Below are positions 42,464 to 52,212 of a DNA stretch of 54,642 nucleotides, piece by piece (position 1 is the first letter of the stretch; each line of letters begins with the position of its first letter). Position numbers and translations under genes: made by a program. Origin of the DNA: Oceanispirochaeta sp. (GTDB taxonomy: Bacteria > Spirochaetota > Spirochaetia > DSM-2461); assembly GCF_027859075.1 (NCBI RefSeq), contig NZ_JAQIBL010000094.1:1-54642 (forward strand). Reading direction: 5' to 3'. The notes under the pieces were generated by a model, which had not been told where the DNA came from, ran no database searches, and worked only from the letters and a program-made list of their open reading frames with translations.

Positions 42464-43933
42464 ATGAGCAACCAAGACAAAGATGAATCTATGCTGAAAA
42501 TAGGGCTGAAACCCTTCCTTACCGCCTTCGGGATACTCTTTATCCTGATCATGGTATCGGGATTCCTTACCCGCTGGATTCCAGCCGGAAACTATGAACG
42601 CATCCTGGAAGAGGGACGGCTGAAAGTCGTAGCCGATTCCTTCGCCTATGTTGAATCTGCCGGTTATCCCGTCTGGCGCTGGTTTACCGCACCGGTCGAG
42701 GTCATCTGGGGGGACAACTGGCTGATGGTCCTCGTCCTCTCCCTGTTTATGGTCTTTCTGGGCGGCTCTTTTACGGTTCTCGAAAAAGGCGGTGTCATGC
42801 AGGAGCTCCTCGCAGGAACGGTGCGCCGTTTCAAAGACCGCAAATATGTCTTCATGGCCATTATAATCTTTGTCATGATGTTTCTGGCCGCTTTTGTCGG
42901 GGTCTATGAAGGACTGGTCCCTCTCATCGTCATCATTGTCCCCCTGGCTCTGGCACTGGGATGGGATTCTCTCACCGGCCTGGGAATGAGTCTTCTGGCC
43001 CTGAGCTTTGGGTTTGCCGCAGCCGTCACCAATCCCTTTACCATAGCGGTGGCCCAGAAACTGTCGGGCCTCCCCCTCTTTTCGGGAGCCTGGTTCAGAA
43101 TTCTATTCTTTATTGCCGTCTACATTATCTGTTTCCTCTCCGTCAGGGGTTATGCCAAAAAGATTGACAAAAACCCGAAATCGTCTGCGGTGTATGAGGC
43201 GGACAAGGTTCTAAAGGAACGGTTTTCACTTGAAAAGGTACTTCAGGCAGGCAACGAAGCCAGTCCGGCCAAGGTCAAGGCGGCTCTGTTTTTCGGCATC
43301 TGTCTGGGAGTGGCCATCGTTTTTATGATTCTTGCCGGAATCATTCCCGGGATACCCTCGGACGCAGCCTTCCCGACAGTCGCCCTCCTCTTTCTTATCG
43401 GAGGAACCGGAGCGGGCATCATTGTGGGCTATAAGGGAATGGAACTCCTGAGGATTCTGATCTCGGGAGCCATGAACATGATGCCGGGGATCGTCCTGAT
43501 TCTCATGGCCATGAGCGTTCCTCACATCATGACCCGGGGACAGGTCATGGATACCATCCTCTATCATGCCAGCGAAATGATCAGCGGAACCAATCCCTAC
43601 ATCGCGGCATTCTATATCTATGTGCTCACCCTCTTTCTGAACTTCTTCATCAGCAGCGCCTCTGCCAAGGCCTTTCTTGTCATGCCTATCATCGCCCCCC
43701 TGGCCGACCTGGTGGGACTGACCCGTCAGACAGCGGTGTTTGCCTTTGATATGGGAGACGGATTTTCGAATATGATCTTTCCGACCAATGCCCTGCTGCT
43801 CATCGGCCTCAGTTTCACCGTTGTCAGTTATCCCCAATGGATAAGATGGACCTGGAAGATGCAATTGGCCATTGCCGGTATTTCTATGGTCTTTCTGATG
43901 GGTGCTGTAGCCATAGGGTTTGGACCGTTTTAA
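42464..43933 (+). CDS. YfcC-family membrane carrier
   Basis: The 489-residue protein has about twelve membrane segments and the YfcC/C4-dicarboxylate anaerobic carrier motifs: GGSFTVLEKGGVM, FVGVYEGLVPLIVIIVPLALALGWD, SFGFAAAVTNPFTIAVAQ and FFISSASAKAFLVMPIIAPLADL. Members move amino acids, dicarboxylates or peptides-like compounds; substrate here unknown. AAGGA lies upstream of the ATG. It is co-directional and close to the M20 peptidase gene. Confidence 0.9.
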   Translation: MSNQDKDESMLKIGLKPFLTAFGILFILIMVSGFLTRWIPAGNYERILEEGRLKVVADSFAYVESAGYPVWRWFTAPVEVIWGDNWLMVLVLSLFMVFLGGSFTVLEKGGVMQELLAGTVRRFKDRKYVFMAIIIFVMMFLAAFVGVYEGLVPLIVIIVPLALALGWDSLTGLGMSLLALSFGFAAAVTNPFTIAVAQKLSGLPLFSGAWFRILFFIAVYIICFLSVRGYAKKIDKNPKSSAVYEADKVLKERFSLEKVLQAGNEASPAKVKAALFFGICLGVAIVFMILAGIIPGIPSDAAFPTVALLFLIGGTGAGIIVGYKGMELLRILISGAMNMMPGIVLILMAMSVPHIMTRGQVMDTILYHASEMISGTNPYIAAFYIYVLTLFLNFFISSASAKAFLVMPIIAPLADLVGLTRQTAVFAFDMGDGFSNMIFPTNALLLIGLSFTVVSYPQWIRWTWKMQLAIAGISMVFLMGAVAIGFGPF

Positions 43934-43934
43934 A

Positions 43935-44441
43935 ATGGAATTTCAGGAAGTGACTGTTAATGACCTGATGCAAAAGGGATATAGCTATCTCTTAACAGAA
44001 CCGGAGGGACAAAACTTTCATCCTGATTTTAAGCCGGAACTCACCCCGAAAGAAATGCTGTCCCTGGGTGTCTTCGGGGGGAAATATATGACCGACTGCA
44101 GGAGTGAGTTTCCCTCAGACTGGTTTGAGAAGGCAAGACTCTCCCCGGGTGGTCATCTCCCCCAGCTCAATTACTTTGCTGTCAACGCCTCCCAAAGCCT
44201 GAAGATCTGGCAGTCAAAAGGCTGGATCTATCCGGAAGATCCAAGGGGCTGGTTTCAATGGTACTGCCGTTACTATCGGGGAAGAAGAATCGGTGATGAT
44301 GACCGCCAGATAAAACGCTGGCGCCTCATTACCCGGCATGCCGCCCAAATCCGGAAAAACTGTGCCTATCGGGACCTCTCCTGCCGGCCGAAACAAAGGC
44401 AGGCTTTGATGAATTGGGCCTATGACAGCAGAAGATTCTAA
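43935..44441 (+). CDS. Conserved protein of unknown function (WFQWYCRYYxGRR family)
   Basis: The 168-residue protein is rich in tryptophan and arginine, with blocks FGGKYMTDC, NYFAVNASQSLKIWQSKGWI, DPRGWFQWYCRYYRGRR, DDRQIKRW and RPKQRQALMNWAYDSR. I recognise this as a conserved bacterial (and plant) family without known function. No signal peptide or membrane segment. The ATG at 43935 lies one base after the YfcC stop; an alternative TTG at 43920 would overlap it. No clear ribosome site, so translation may be coupled to YfcC. Confidence 0.75.
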   Translation: MEFQEVTVNDLMQKGYSYLLTEPEGQNFHPDFKPELTPKEMLSLGVFGGKYMTDCRSEFPSDWFEKARLSPGGHLPQLNYFAVNASQSLKIWQSKGWIYPEDPRGWFQWYCRYYRGRRIGDDDRQIKRWRLITRHAAQIRKNCAYRDLSCRPKQRQALMNWAYDSRRF

Positions 44442-44445
44442 CAGA

Positions 44446-45402
44446 TTATCTTTTATTCAAGACACCCCTTTCCTCAAATCCCGCAGGGGAGCCGGAAATG
44501 GTCCTCAGACCTCCTTCACTATTTTTGAAATCAATCACTATATCCGAGTTCACACTCTCCTTAATCACCTGGCTCATGGCCCCTTTTGCGGGAGCCTTGA
44601 GAGAACCGCCCTCTTTGCCCTCCACCCGGCAGCTTAGGGACTCCTTCCCGTCAGTCAATGTGAAACTACCTTTCCCGATCCCCTGAAAATCCAGGGATGA
44701 AATCCGCCAGCGGTTCCATGTACCAAAGACTCTTGTCTGTCCTCGATTATGAAAAAACCCCAAAAACCCGGTAAAGCAGATGGGTCCCAGAGGAATCAGG
44801 GCCACAGCCAGCATAAAAGAAGTATCGGGTTCATCAAAATTATTGCACTGAAGCCAGATATAGGACGAGGGGAAATTCCACCCCCAGTCTTTCTCTATAT
44901 ACCCCAGGCCCTCTGTAAAATCGATCTTTTGCTGATTAAACAGGAGTTCTCCCTTGATAAAATGATTCATCGACAGAACATCGTGCCGGCATTCCATACC
45001 CGGAATATAAGAAAACCAACCCATAATTCCGGGGTTTGAGAATGATCGGGGAAAGGAAAGGGACTGCTCATATTGAAGATCTCCCGAAACCTGCAGATCC
45101 TTCTCATCAATCCTGATACGGCAGCCCTCCTGTGAGAACAGGGAATCTCCCAGTCTGATGGAAAAATGTTTCCGGTCGGCCTCAAAGGATTCCAGGGGGT
45201 AGCTGCAATACCAGGTTTGACCGCTGATTCCATCGATGACCTGAATAAAGCAATGATTTCCCTCCCGGGACAGGGAAACACCCGGAATAAATGAAAGGAC
45301 CCGGGATTTGTCAGAACTGACATGTTTGAGGTACCAGCCCTCAAAATAGAATTTTCTTTTAAACTTCCCCTGGAAAGGGGCTGGATTTAGAAATGATTTC
45401 AT
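44446..45402 (-). CDS. Tocopherol-cyclase-like domain protein
   Basis: The 318-residue protein begins with KRKFYFEGWYLKHVS and contains GLGYIEKDWGWNFPSSYIWLQCN, the typical beta-barrel motifs of the tocopherol-cyclase-like family (two lipocalin-like halves). Plant members cyclise phytylquinols. Bacterial heterotrophs carry homologues of unknown role, and I do not claim cyclase activity. The ATG at 45402 has AAGG nine bases upstream; the longer frame to 45468 is not conserved. It converges with the preceding gene and is divergent from the chemotaxis receptor. Confidence 0.82.
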   Translation of the reverse strand: MKSFLNPAPFQGKFKRKFYFEGWYLKHVSSDKSRVLSFIPGVSLSREGNHCFIQVIDGISGQTWYCSYPLESFEADRKHFSIRLGDSLFSQEGCRIRIDEKDLQVSGDLQYEQSLSFPRSFSNPGIMGWFSYIPGMECRHDVLSMNHFIKGELLFNQQKIDFTEGLGYIEKDWGWNFPSSYIWLQCNNFDEPDTSFMLAVALIPLGPICFTGFLGFFHNRGQTRVFGTWNRWRISSLDFQGIGKGSFTLTDGKESLSCRVEGKEGGSLKAPAKGAMSQVIKESVNSDIVIDFKNSEGGLRTISGSPAGFEERGVLNKR

Positions 45403-45586
45403 GATCTTCAACCTTGATGTAAAATTATGCTCATTTAGAGGAAACAATTTCCTACATTCCCGTAGCATTTACCGGTTTTTCCTTTTAGACTGAGTGCAAA
45501 CATTGATTAACTATCTTCAGCATATACAAAAAATACCATATGATTTTAAAATTAACGCAAAAAAAATATTATATAATGGATAGATT

Positions 45587-47482
45587 ATGAAACTTAGAAC
45601 ACAATTACTTCTCAATACCTTTTTCGTGATAATCCTGTTTATCCTCTCCTATGCAGTCATCATCATTGAATTACAAAAGGTTCAGAAACTTCAGTCTCTT
45701 TCCGAATCTGCTATCAGACTGCAAATTGCAGGCCGAGACTTCCATATCAGTACCAACCAGGTTTTTATGGAACGGAATGAGTTTTCCATACTGATCAAGA
45801 ACTGGAAAGAAAAATCAAATCAATTTGAACTCACCCTGAAAGACCTGATCAATCAGAGTGCCCGAATAAACCTCCCCGATGAAATCATTTCGTCTCTGGA
45901 TTCCCTGTCCAACAGTGCTTCTGCTCAAAAGGCATACAGGGACCCCTTTGAAGAATCCACCCGCATGATACTCGAAGATTCGAAGCTTTCCTCTAAAGTT
46001 CAATTCAGTGGTCTCCACGGATACTTCCTAAGCCGCAGCCCTGATGAAGATCCAGGGTGGCAGCTTCTCCTTGGAGATTTGGAAAAGAATGTGGAAAATG
46101 TATACAAAGGCTACAGCACTCTGAACAACAGCCTGACAAACCTTACAAACCGTCTGGATTCCTATCAGTCAGAATTAATTCAGCGTGATGCCCTGTTTCT
46201 TTTTCTCATGATTCTTCTTATTACATCATTCAGTATCATCTATGTCATCCTTTTCAGTCAGAAGCTTTCACAGAATTTCACTCACCTGGAAGCCACAATG
46301 AAACACCTGGCGGATAGAGACCTCACAATTTCTACCGATTTAAAAGGCAGCCGGGAAGTGGTGGCATTGGGATCTCATATCAATGGAGTAGCAGAATCCT
46401 TTAAAAGTTTCATTCAGGAAGTCAACCAGGTTTCTGATCAGACCATCTGCCTCCAGGACACACTGGCTGCGGGAACAGCCGAAACCCTGGCGGCCCTGCA
46501 GCAGATCACAAAAACCATTGATGTTCTGGAAAAGACAATTGCCACGATGGAAGGGGATACAGACAAGACAGAAGAATCGGTGCATTCCATCTCCCTTCAG
46601 ATACAGCATCTGAACGAAAACATTAACAATCAATACACCCTGATCCAGTCAAACTTGAGCGCTAATGAGCAAATATCCGCCTCCGTGATCAGCATCAGCA
46701 GGCTGGCGGAACAGGGAAATGAAAAGTCCTCCGTCATGGTTGGAAAGCTTATTGAGGGAGAAGATCTGGTCGAGTCCTCTCACAACATTATCATGAAGGT
46801 CTCAAATACAATCCAGGAAGTCATGGCCGTGACAGGGATCATCAACGAAATTTCTGATCAAACCAATATTCTCTCTATGAATGCCTCCATTGAATCGGCC
46901 CATGCCGGAGAAGCGGGAAAGGGTTTTGCAGTAGTGGCGGAAGAAATCCGGAATCTGGCTGAATCGACCTCTGAAAACTCCCATCAGATTGACGAAACCC
47001 TGAAAAAAGTCTCCCTCCAGATAGACGAAGCACTCAAGGCAAGTACAGAGAGTTATAAATCCGTAGGGTACCTGAAGGAAGGCCTCACAGATCTGTCGGG
47101 ATCTCTGATTGAAATTAATCAAGGCATGAGCGAATTATCGGCAGCCAGCAGAGAAATTGTTCATTCATCACAGACCCTGAATTCTATCACCGTCAGCATC
47201 AGTGATTCGTCTCAGCAGATTCAGGGTAAGGCGGATGACATCGGGAATGCCGTATCTACCATGAAAAGCGGAACGGAAAATGTATCTCACAGCATCAGAG
47301 AGATTGGTGACGGAAGCCGTGAAATCACAAAAACAATGATTGATGTTCATAAGGTCAGCGAAGAAAACAAAGAAGGGTTGAGCCGTCTGAATGACGTCGT
47401 TCACAGCTTCAAAATCAATGACCCGGCCCCCCAGGAATGCGTAGAAAACGAAGCATTTATGGAACTGGACACAGAATCCTGA
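45587..47482 (+). CDS. Methyl-accepting chemotaxis protein
   Basis: The 631-residue receptor has an N-terminal membrane helix (residues 8-28), a helical periplasmic sensor of about 170 residues, a second membrane helix ([21 protein letters not shown]), a HAMP region and the long coiled-coil signalling domain. The hairpin tip reads [39 protein letters not shown], slightly off the usual consensus. There is no C-terminal CheR-docking pentapeptide. The sensor looks like a four-helix bundle; ligand unknown. A TATAAT lies nine bases before the ATG and no ribosome site is seen, so the mRNA may be leaderless. Confidence 0.94.
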   Translation: MKLRTQLLLNTFFVIILFILSYAVIIIELQKVQKLQSLSESAIRLQIAGRDFHISTNQVFMERNEFSILIKNWKEKSNQFELTLKDLINQSARINLPDEIISSLDSLSNSASAQKAYRDPFEESTRMILEDSKLSSKVQFSGLHGYFLSRSPDEDPGWQLLLGDLEKNVENVYKGYSTLNNSLTNLTNRLDSYQSELIQRDALFLFLMILLITSFSIIYVILFSQKLSQNFTHLEATMKHLADRDLTISTDLKGSREVVALGSHINGVAESFKSFIQEVNQVSDQTICLQDTLAAGTAETLAALQQITKTIDVLEKTIATMEGDTDKTEESVHSISLQIQHLNENINNQYTLIQSNLSANEQISASVISISRLAEQGNEKSSVMVGKLIEGEDLVESSHNIIMKVSNTIQEVMAVTGIINEISDQTNILSMNASIESAHAGEAGKGFAVVAEEIRNLAESTSENSHQIDETLKKVSLQIDEALKASTESYKSVGYLKEGLTDLSGSLIEINQGMSELSAASREIVHSSQTLNSITVSISDSSQQIQGKADDIGNAVSTMKSGTENVSHSIREIGDGSREITKTMIDVHKVSEENKEGLSRLNDVVHSFKINDPAPQECVENEAFMELDTES

Positions 47483-47498
47483 GTCTGGAAGAACCCAC

Positions 47499-47527
47499 TT
47501 GAACAATGGGGGAAATTGGGTTAACCT
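47499..47527 (+). promoter_or_regulatory. Candidate promoter of the birA-bioY-ecfAT operon
   Basis: TTGAAC (47499-47504) and TAACCT (47522-47527) lie 17 bases apart. The -10 coincides with the left half of the BirA operator. Transcription would start only a few bases before the birA ATG. Confidence 0.4.
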
Positions 47528-47548
47528 AGTTCAACATTTATGGTTAAC
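47520..47548. promoter_or_regulatory. BirA operator (biotin box)
   Basis: GTTAACC, 15 bases, GGTTAAC is the classic BirA operator arrangement (two inverted half-sites separated by 14-16 bases). The right half-site includes the last base of the birA start codon. BirA-biotinyl-AMP bound here would shut down its own gene and the biotin importer genes behind it. Confidence 0.85.
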
Positions 47549-48343
47549 ACAACAAAGATTGAGATACTGAATCAACTGAAAGACTCAACCCTGTGGCACT
47601 CGGGCGAACAGATCAGCCGGGAAATGGGAATCAGCCGTGTGGCTGTGTGGAAACAGATCAAGTCACTCAGCGAGCAGGGTTATCCCATTGAATCCAGCCC
47701 CAGGGGATATCGAATAATCCAGGAGAAGGACACTTTGTCCGCCCTGGAATTCAAACCGGATTCAGGCATTCTCTACTATGACGAGCTGAACTCAACCATG
47801 AATGAAGCGCAGCTTCAGATCATCCGTCAGCCCGGGGAAGTCAAAAACTTTCTGATTTTGGCAGATCATCAATCCGGCGGGGTCGGCAGGGATCAACAGA
47901 GCTGGGACTCCCCCAGCGGTGGAATCTACCTGACCTTTGTTACCAGGAATGTTTTTGACAGGAAGGAAGTTCCCCTTATGAAAAAGCGGGGGATTCTCAC
48001 AGTCCTGAAGACCCTGGCAGAACTGAAGATACCGGATCTCAGCTATTCCCCTGCGGGAGATCTGTTTTTGGGGAAGAAAAAAGGAGCCGGTGTACTGGAA
48101 GAATACCAGGTCAGAGGGAACAAGGTTCAATGGTTTGCCCTGGGACTGGGGCTTCACCTCAATGACAGCCCGGAAAAGACAGACACCATGACCTCGGTTC
48201 TGAAACACTCGGGAAAGATCTTTCACCGAGCCGACATTGTCCGTATATTGAAAAAGAACTGGGAATCATCCCTGACACTGAAGGCCGCCAGGGTGGAAGA
48301 ACAACTGGGAGACTATCCGCAGAGGCACTCTCCAGTCGAATAA
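47540..48343 (+). CDS. BirA-like biotin repressor with degenerate ligase site
   Basis: The 267-residue protein has a BirA-type N-terminal winged helix (GEQISREMGISRVAVWKQIKSL) and a biotin-ligase-like central domain. Several ligase motifs are eroded. GRGRRGRxW reads GVGRDQQSW, KWPND reads SYSPAGD, and the GxGxNxN end motif reads GLGLHLN. The arginine and lysine matching E. coli Arg118 and Lys183 seem kept (GVGR; KKGAGVL). It may therefore be a repressor with weak or no ligase activity. Its operator spans its own start codon, and it is followed by bioY, ecfA and ecfT, the genes it should control. Confidence 0.82.
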   Translation: MVNTTKIEILNQLKDSTLWHSGEQISREMGISRVAVWKQIKSLSEQGYPIESSPRGYRIIQEKDTLSALEFKPDSGILYYDELNSTMNEAQLQIIRQPGEVKNFLILADHQSGGVGRDQQSWDSPSGGIYLTFVTRNVFDRKEVPLMKKRGILTVLKTLAELKIPDLSYSPAGDLFLGKKKGAGVLEEYQVRGNKVQWFALGLGLHLNDSPEKTDTMTSVLKHSGKIFHRADIVRILKKNWESSLTLKAARVEEQLGDYPQRHSPVE

Positions 48344-48366
48344 TCACCAAGCTATAGGAGACTTAA

Positions 48367-48933
48367 ATGTCAAAACAATTAATAAGAAGGACGGTCCTCA
48401 CAGCTGTTTTTACGGCTCTTATCGCCGCCAGTTCTCTCTTCGTCCTTCCCGTCGGGCCGGTACCAGTGGTCATGACGACCCTCTTCGTGGTTCTCAGTGG
48501 AATGCTCGGAGGTCCCTGGATCGGTTTGTCCAGTGTTATTACCTACCTCCTTCTGGGTATCATCGGTCTTCCTGTATTTGCAGGCGGTACCGCCGGTCTC
48601 GCCAAGGTGATGGGGCCAACAGGTGGTTTTCTCATCGGTTATATCCTGGCAGCTCTGGCAGGAGGATTACTCTTTCATCCAAAAGAAGGCGGCTCCAGAG
48701 GGATGACAATGGTTCTGGCTGCCCTGTCGGCATTGATTGCGGGGGCCCTTATTTATGTTCCAGGTCTGCCCTGGCTCAAATACAGCCTCTCCATGGACTG
48801 GGCGACAGCGATAAAGGCGGGACTCCTTCCCTTTATTCCCGGATTTTTGATCAAGACCGCTGCAGCAACAGCACTGGCATTCTCCATGAAAGACAGATTC
48901 CGTGATTTTCTGAAATCCGGAGAAGAAGAATAA
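48367..48933 (+). CDS. bioY: Biotin transporter substrate-binding subunit BioY
   Basis: The 188-residue membrane protein has six hydrophobic segments and the BioY signatures LPVGPVPVVMTTLFVVLSG and GGTAGLAKVMGPTGGFLIGY. It is the S component that binds biotin and docks on the EcfA-EcfT module encoded by the next two genes. AGGAG precedes the ATG. Confidence 0.95.
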   Translation: MSKQLIRRTVLTAVFTALIAASSLFVLPVGPVPVVMTTLFVVLSGMLGGPWIGLSSVITYLLLGIIGLPVFAGGTAGLAKVMGPTGGFLIGYILAALAGGLLFHPKEGGSRGMTMVLAALSALIAGALIYVPGLPWLKYSLSMDWATAIKAGLLPFIPGFLIKTAAATALAFSMKDRFRDFLKSGEEE

Positions 48934-48934
48934 T

Positions 48935-49681
48935 TTGCTTGAAGTCAAAGGACTGAACCGGAGCTATGGCTCCGCCGGGAAAGTACTGAACAATATTAAC
49001 CTCCGATTTCAAGACGGAAGTTTTACTATTATTGCCGGACCCAACGGCTCCGGGAAGACTCAATTGATGAGGCATCTGAATGGACTCCTCAAACCCCAAT
49101 CCGGTCAGATCCTGCTGGATGAAACAGACATACAGAAGAATCTGATGGAAGTCAGGCGGCAGATCGGCCTGGTATTTCAGAATGCAGACAGCCAGATTGT
49201 CGGGCAGACAGTCGCCTCGGATATTGCCTTTGGTCCGGAAAACCTCAGGTGGTCCCGGGAGAAGATCAACCTGAAGGTCGAAAAAATACTCCAGGAATTA
49301 TCCATCACAGAATTGAAGAATAGAAGACCCCACACCCTCTCAGGAGGAGAAAAAAGACGCTGTGTCCTGGCGGCCGTTCTCGTCATGGATCCAAGGATCA
49401 TCGTATTGGATGAACCCTTTACCGGTTTGGACCGTCAGGGTGTTGAAGATGTCCTGAAGGACATAACCCGTCTTCACAGGGAAGGTAAGACCATCATACT
49501 CATCACTCATGATCTTGAAAAATCCCTGGCCCATTGTGACAGACTGATCCTGATGGACCGGGGATGTATTCAGAAAGAAGGTCCTCCCGGGGATCTGCTT
49601 TCTGAACTCGAGAATTTCGGGATCAGAAAGCCCTGGGGTCCTGATAGAAGCATTGAGAGTATGACTTGGCTGAGGTCATGA
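48935..49681 (+). CDS. ECF transporter ATPase (BioM/EcfA)
   Basis: The 248-residue ATPase has Walker A (GPNGSGKTQ), the Q-loop (GLVFQNADSQIVG, typical of ECF ATPases), the LSGGEKRR signature, Walker B (IIVLDEPF) and the switch His (ITHD). It starts with TTG at 48935, two bases after the BioY stop. With only one ATPase gene, the module would use a homodimer, as BioMNY does. It overlaps ecfT by four bases. Confidence 0.94.
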   Translation: MLEVKGLNRSYGSAGKVLNNINLRFQDGSFTIIAGPNGSGKTQLMRHLNGLLKPQSGQILLDETDIQKNLMEVRRQIGLVFQNADSQIVGQTVASDIAFGPENLRWSREKINLKVEKILQELSITELKNRRPHTLSGGEKRRCVLAAVLVMDPRIIVLDEPFTGLDRQGVEDVLKDITRLHREGKTIILITHDLEKSLAHCDRLILMDRGCIQKEGPPGDLLSELENFGIRKPWGPDRSIESMTWLRS

Positions 49682-50442
49682 TTTTTCATTTCAACCCGGG
49701 AGAATCCCCGCTCCACAGAACAGATGTCAGGGTCAAACTAATCGGCATGATCAGCCTCAGTCTCCTTCTGCTGTCGGTGAGTGTATTCAGACTTGTATCT
49801 TTACTCCCCTTTTTGCTGACTCTTCATATTTCTATCCGGAAAGAAAGCGGAAAGACTGAGATATCCCCCCTATTGATGATCATGCCGTTGATTATTTTTA
49901 CAGGGAATTTCCTGTCACTGGGATCTACCGGCAGAGGACTCCTGTTCTTTGCTCTCGAAACCGCCCTGTTGCGAACATTTCGCTTTGTATTCATCCTCTG
50001 GATGGCCCATCTTTTCACGATCTCGACGGACCCCATGACCATAACACCGGCGTTATACGGTTTTCTCAAGTACATCCCCCTCCTGCCTGCCGCAAGGCTC
50101 AGCACCCAGATGGGCCTGTCCCTCACCCTGATACCTCTGATGCTGGATGAAATGACCGAAATCCGGGATGCCATGAGATCCAGATGCGGGTGGAGTCCCC
50201 TGCGGCCCTTGAAGAATATTTTTCATATGGGTCTTCCTCTGCTGGACGGGGTCCTGGCAAAAGCCGAGTCACTGTCGGATGCCATGGAATCCAGACTGTA
50301 TAACGAAGAGGCAACAGAACCTGAGGGACTCTCTAATTCTTCCACCCTGGTTCATACATTGATTCTTTTTGTCCTGATTCTTTTCATACTATTAACAGAG
50401 AGATTGATAAAAGCAGATTACGGTCTTATACGGTTTTACTGA
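49678..50442 (+). CDS. ECF transporter transmembrane coupling protein (BioN/EcfT)
   Basis: The 254-residue membrane protein has several hydrophobic segments and the EcfT coupling region (MLDEMTEIRDAMRSRCGWSPLRPL), with the A-x-R-S/G-type helix that contacts the ATPases. The ATG at 49678 overlaps the ATPase stop (ATGA). It completes the BioY-EcfA-EcfT importer. Confidence 0.92.
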   Translation: MIFHFNPGESPLHRTDVRVKLIGMISLSLLLLSVSVFRLVSLLPFLLTLHISIRKESGKTEISPLLMIMPLIIFTGNFLSLGSTGRGLLFFALETALLRTFRFVFILWMAHLFTISTDPMTITPALYGFLKYIPLLPAARLSTQMGLSLTLIPLMLDEMTEIRDAMRSRCGWSPLRPLKNIFHMGLPLLDGVLAKAESLSDAMESRLYNEEATEPEGLSNSSTLVHTLILFVLILFILLTERLIKADYGLIRFY

Positions 50443-50483
50443 TTAACAGACCCTGGACCTTGCATTAAATCCTACATATATGT

Positions 50484-52061
50484 ATGATCGTCTTTATGTC
50501 AGAAGAAGCCCTCAACTCAAAGCATTACAGAAGAAAAATCAAAGAATTAACTCTCCTATTCGAAATCAGTCAGATCCTGGATCAGGATATGAATCTGAAA
50601 GAGGTCATCACTCCCCTCCTGGAACCACTGGCCGAGAATATCGGCATGGAAAGGGGAACCATTACCCTGCTGAACCGTAAAACCGGAAAGATCTCCATTG
50701 AAGCCGCCTATGGACTCTCGGATGAAGAGAAAACAAAGGGCAACTACAAAATCGGAGAGGGTGTCACAGGGAAGGTTGTCCAATCCGGACAGCCCATGAT
50801 CATACCGGATATTAAATCAGAACCGTCCTTCCTGGACAGAACCGGTGCCAGAAAAAGTAAAAGCAGAAAAACATCCTTCATCTGTGTCCCCATTAAAAGC
50901 GGAAACGAAGTGATCGGAGCCTTCAGCGTCGATAGACCCAATCTGGATTCATCCATGGATCTGGAAGAGGATGTCCAGCTACTAACCATTGTTGCCAGTA
51001 TGATTGCCAGAGCCGTCAAGCTGAGGCAGCACTCTGAAGAGGAAAAGCAGAAACTTCTGGAAGAGAACACACGCCTTCAAAATGAACTGAAAGACCGTTT
51101 CCAGCCGGATAATATGATTGGTAACTCCCAGGCCATGCAGGAGGTCTTCGACCTGATCGCCCAGGTTTCAAAAAGCGAAGCTACTGTCATGATCAGGGGT
51201 GAAAGCGGCACCGGGAAGGAATTGGTTGCCCATGCCATCCACTACAACAGCCTCCGGGCGGAGAAACCTTTTATCAAGGTGAACTGCGCCGCTCTGCCGG
51301 AGAGTGTCATAGAAAGTGAACTCTTCGGACATGAGAAAGGAGCCTTTACAGGAGCCTTTGCGACCCGAAAAGGCCGCTTTGAAATGGCTGATGGGGGAAC
51401 CATCTTTCTAGATGAAATTGGGGATATCTCAGCCATGACCCAGATCAAACTTCTCCGAGTCCTACAGGAACGAGAAATAGAACGAGTCGGCGGCACCCAG
51501 ACAATAAAAATCAATGTCCGCATTATCGCAGCTACCAACCGGAACCTGGAAAAAGAAATTTTAACAGGAACCTTCCGGGAAGACCTCTATTACAGACTCA
51601 ATGTGTTCCCCATTCACATACCGCCCTTGAGGGAGAGAAAAACAGATCTGATGCTGCTGGGCGACTTTTTTACCGAAAAATATAGTCAGAAAAACCGAAA
51701 ACAGGTGAAAAGGATCTCCAGTTCAGCCATCGATCTTTTAATGAGCTACCATTGGCCGGGGAATGTCAGGGAACTTGAAAACTGTATTGAACGAGCCGTG
51801 CTCCTCAGTACGGATCAGGTCATCCATGCCTATCATCTCCCCCCCAGCCTGCAATCAGCCGAGTCTTCAGATACAGACCTGCACACCACATTGCTCCAGT
51901 CTGTAGAGAATCTTGAAAAGGAGCTCATTAAAGAAGCCTTGAAATCCAACCGGGGCAATATGGCCAAAGCCGCCAGAAAGCTTGATATTACCGAAAGAAT
52001 CATGGGACTGCGGGTGAAAAGATATGATATCGATTACCGGAAATATCGCACAAATATGTAG
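50484..52061 (+). CDS. NifA-like sigma-54-dependent transcriptional activator
   Basis: The 525-residue protein has an N-terminal GAF domain (about 20-180) and a sigma-54-interacting AAA domain (Walker A GESGTGKE, the GAFTGA loop, [10 protein letters not shown]). It ends with a Fis-type HTH ([27 protein letters not shown]), an arrangement and ending like NifA. It should activate sigma-54 promoters. The nearest one, for amtB-PII, begins 152 bases after this gene. A palindrome at 52077-52092 could be its enhancer. A second ATG 12 bases in is also possible as start. Confidence 0.92.
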   Translation: MIVFMSEEALNSKHYRRKIKELTLLFEISQILDQDMNLKEVITPLLEPLAENIGMERGTITLLNRKTGKISIEAAYGLSDEEKTKGNYKIGEGVTGKVVQSGQPMIIPDIKSEPSFLDRTGARKSKSRKTSFICVPIKSGNEVIGAFSVDRPNLDSSMDLEEDVQLLTIVASMIARAVKLRQHSEEEKQKLLEENTRLQNELKDRFQPDNMIGNSQAMQEVFDLIAQVSKSEATVMIRGESGTGKELVAHAIHYNSLRAEKPFIKVNCAALPESVIESELFGHEKGAFTGAFATRKGRFEMADGGTIFLDEIGDISAMTQIKLLRVLQEREIERVGGTQTIKINVRIIAATNRNLEKEILTGTFREDLYYRLNVFPIHIPPLRERKTDLMLLGDFFTEKYSQKNRKQVKRISSSAIDLLMSYHWPGNVRELENCIERAVLLSTDQVIHAYHLPPSLQSAESSDTDLHTTLLQSVENLEKELIKEALKSNRGNMAKAARKLDITERIMGLRVKRYDIDYRKYRTNM

Positions 52062-52076
52062 GATCGAAACATTATA

Positions 52077-52092
52077 GTTACATTTTCGTAAC
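52077..52092. promoter_or_regulatory. Candidate upstream activator site GTTAC-N6-GTAAC
   Basis: An inverted repeat with five-base arms lies about 125 bases upstream of the sigma-54 promoter, a usual enhancer distance. It does not match the classical NifA site (TGT-N10-ACA), so the assignment to the neighbouring activator is tentative. Confidence 0.35.
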
Positions 52093-52119
52093 ATCGCACA
52101 ACCCTTTTATTTTATGATT

Positions 52120-52150
52120 AAAGAGATCTCCCGGGAGATCTCTTTTTTTT
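52120..52150 (+). terminator. Terminator of the NifA-like gene
   Basis: A perfect 26-base palindrome (AAAGAGATCTCCC and its complement) is followed by a T-run. Confidence 0.93.
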
Positions 52151-52212
52151 GAATCTTTTATATTCTTCCATTCAATAGAATTATTTTATTTTTTTCAGAA
52201 GACACCCCATGT

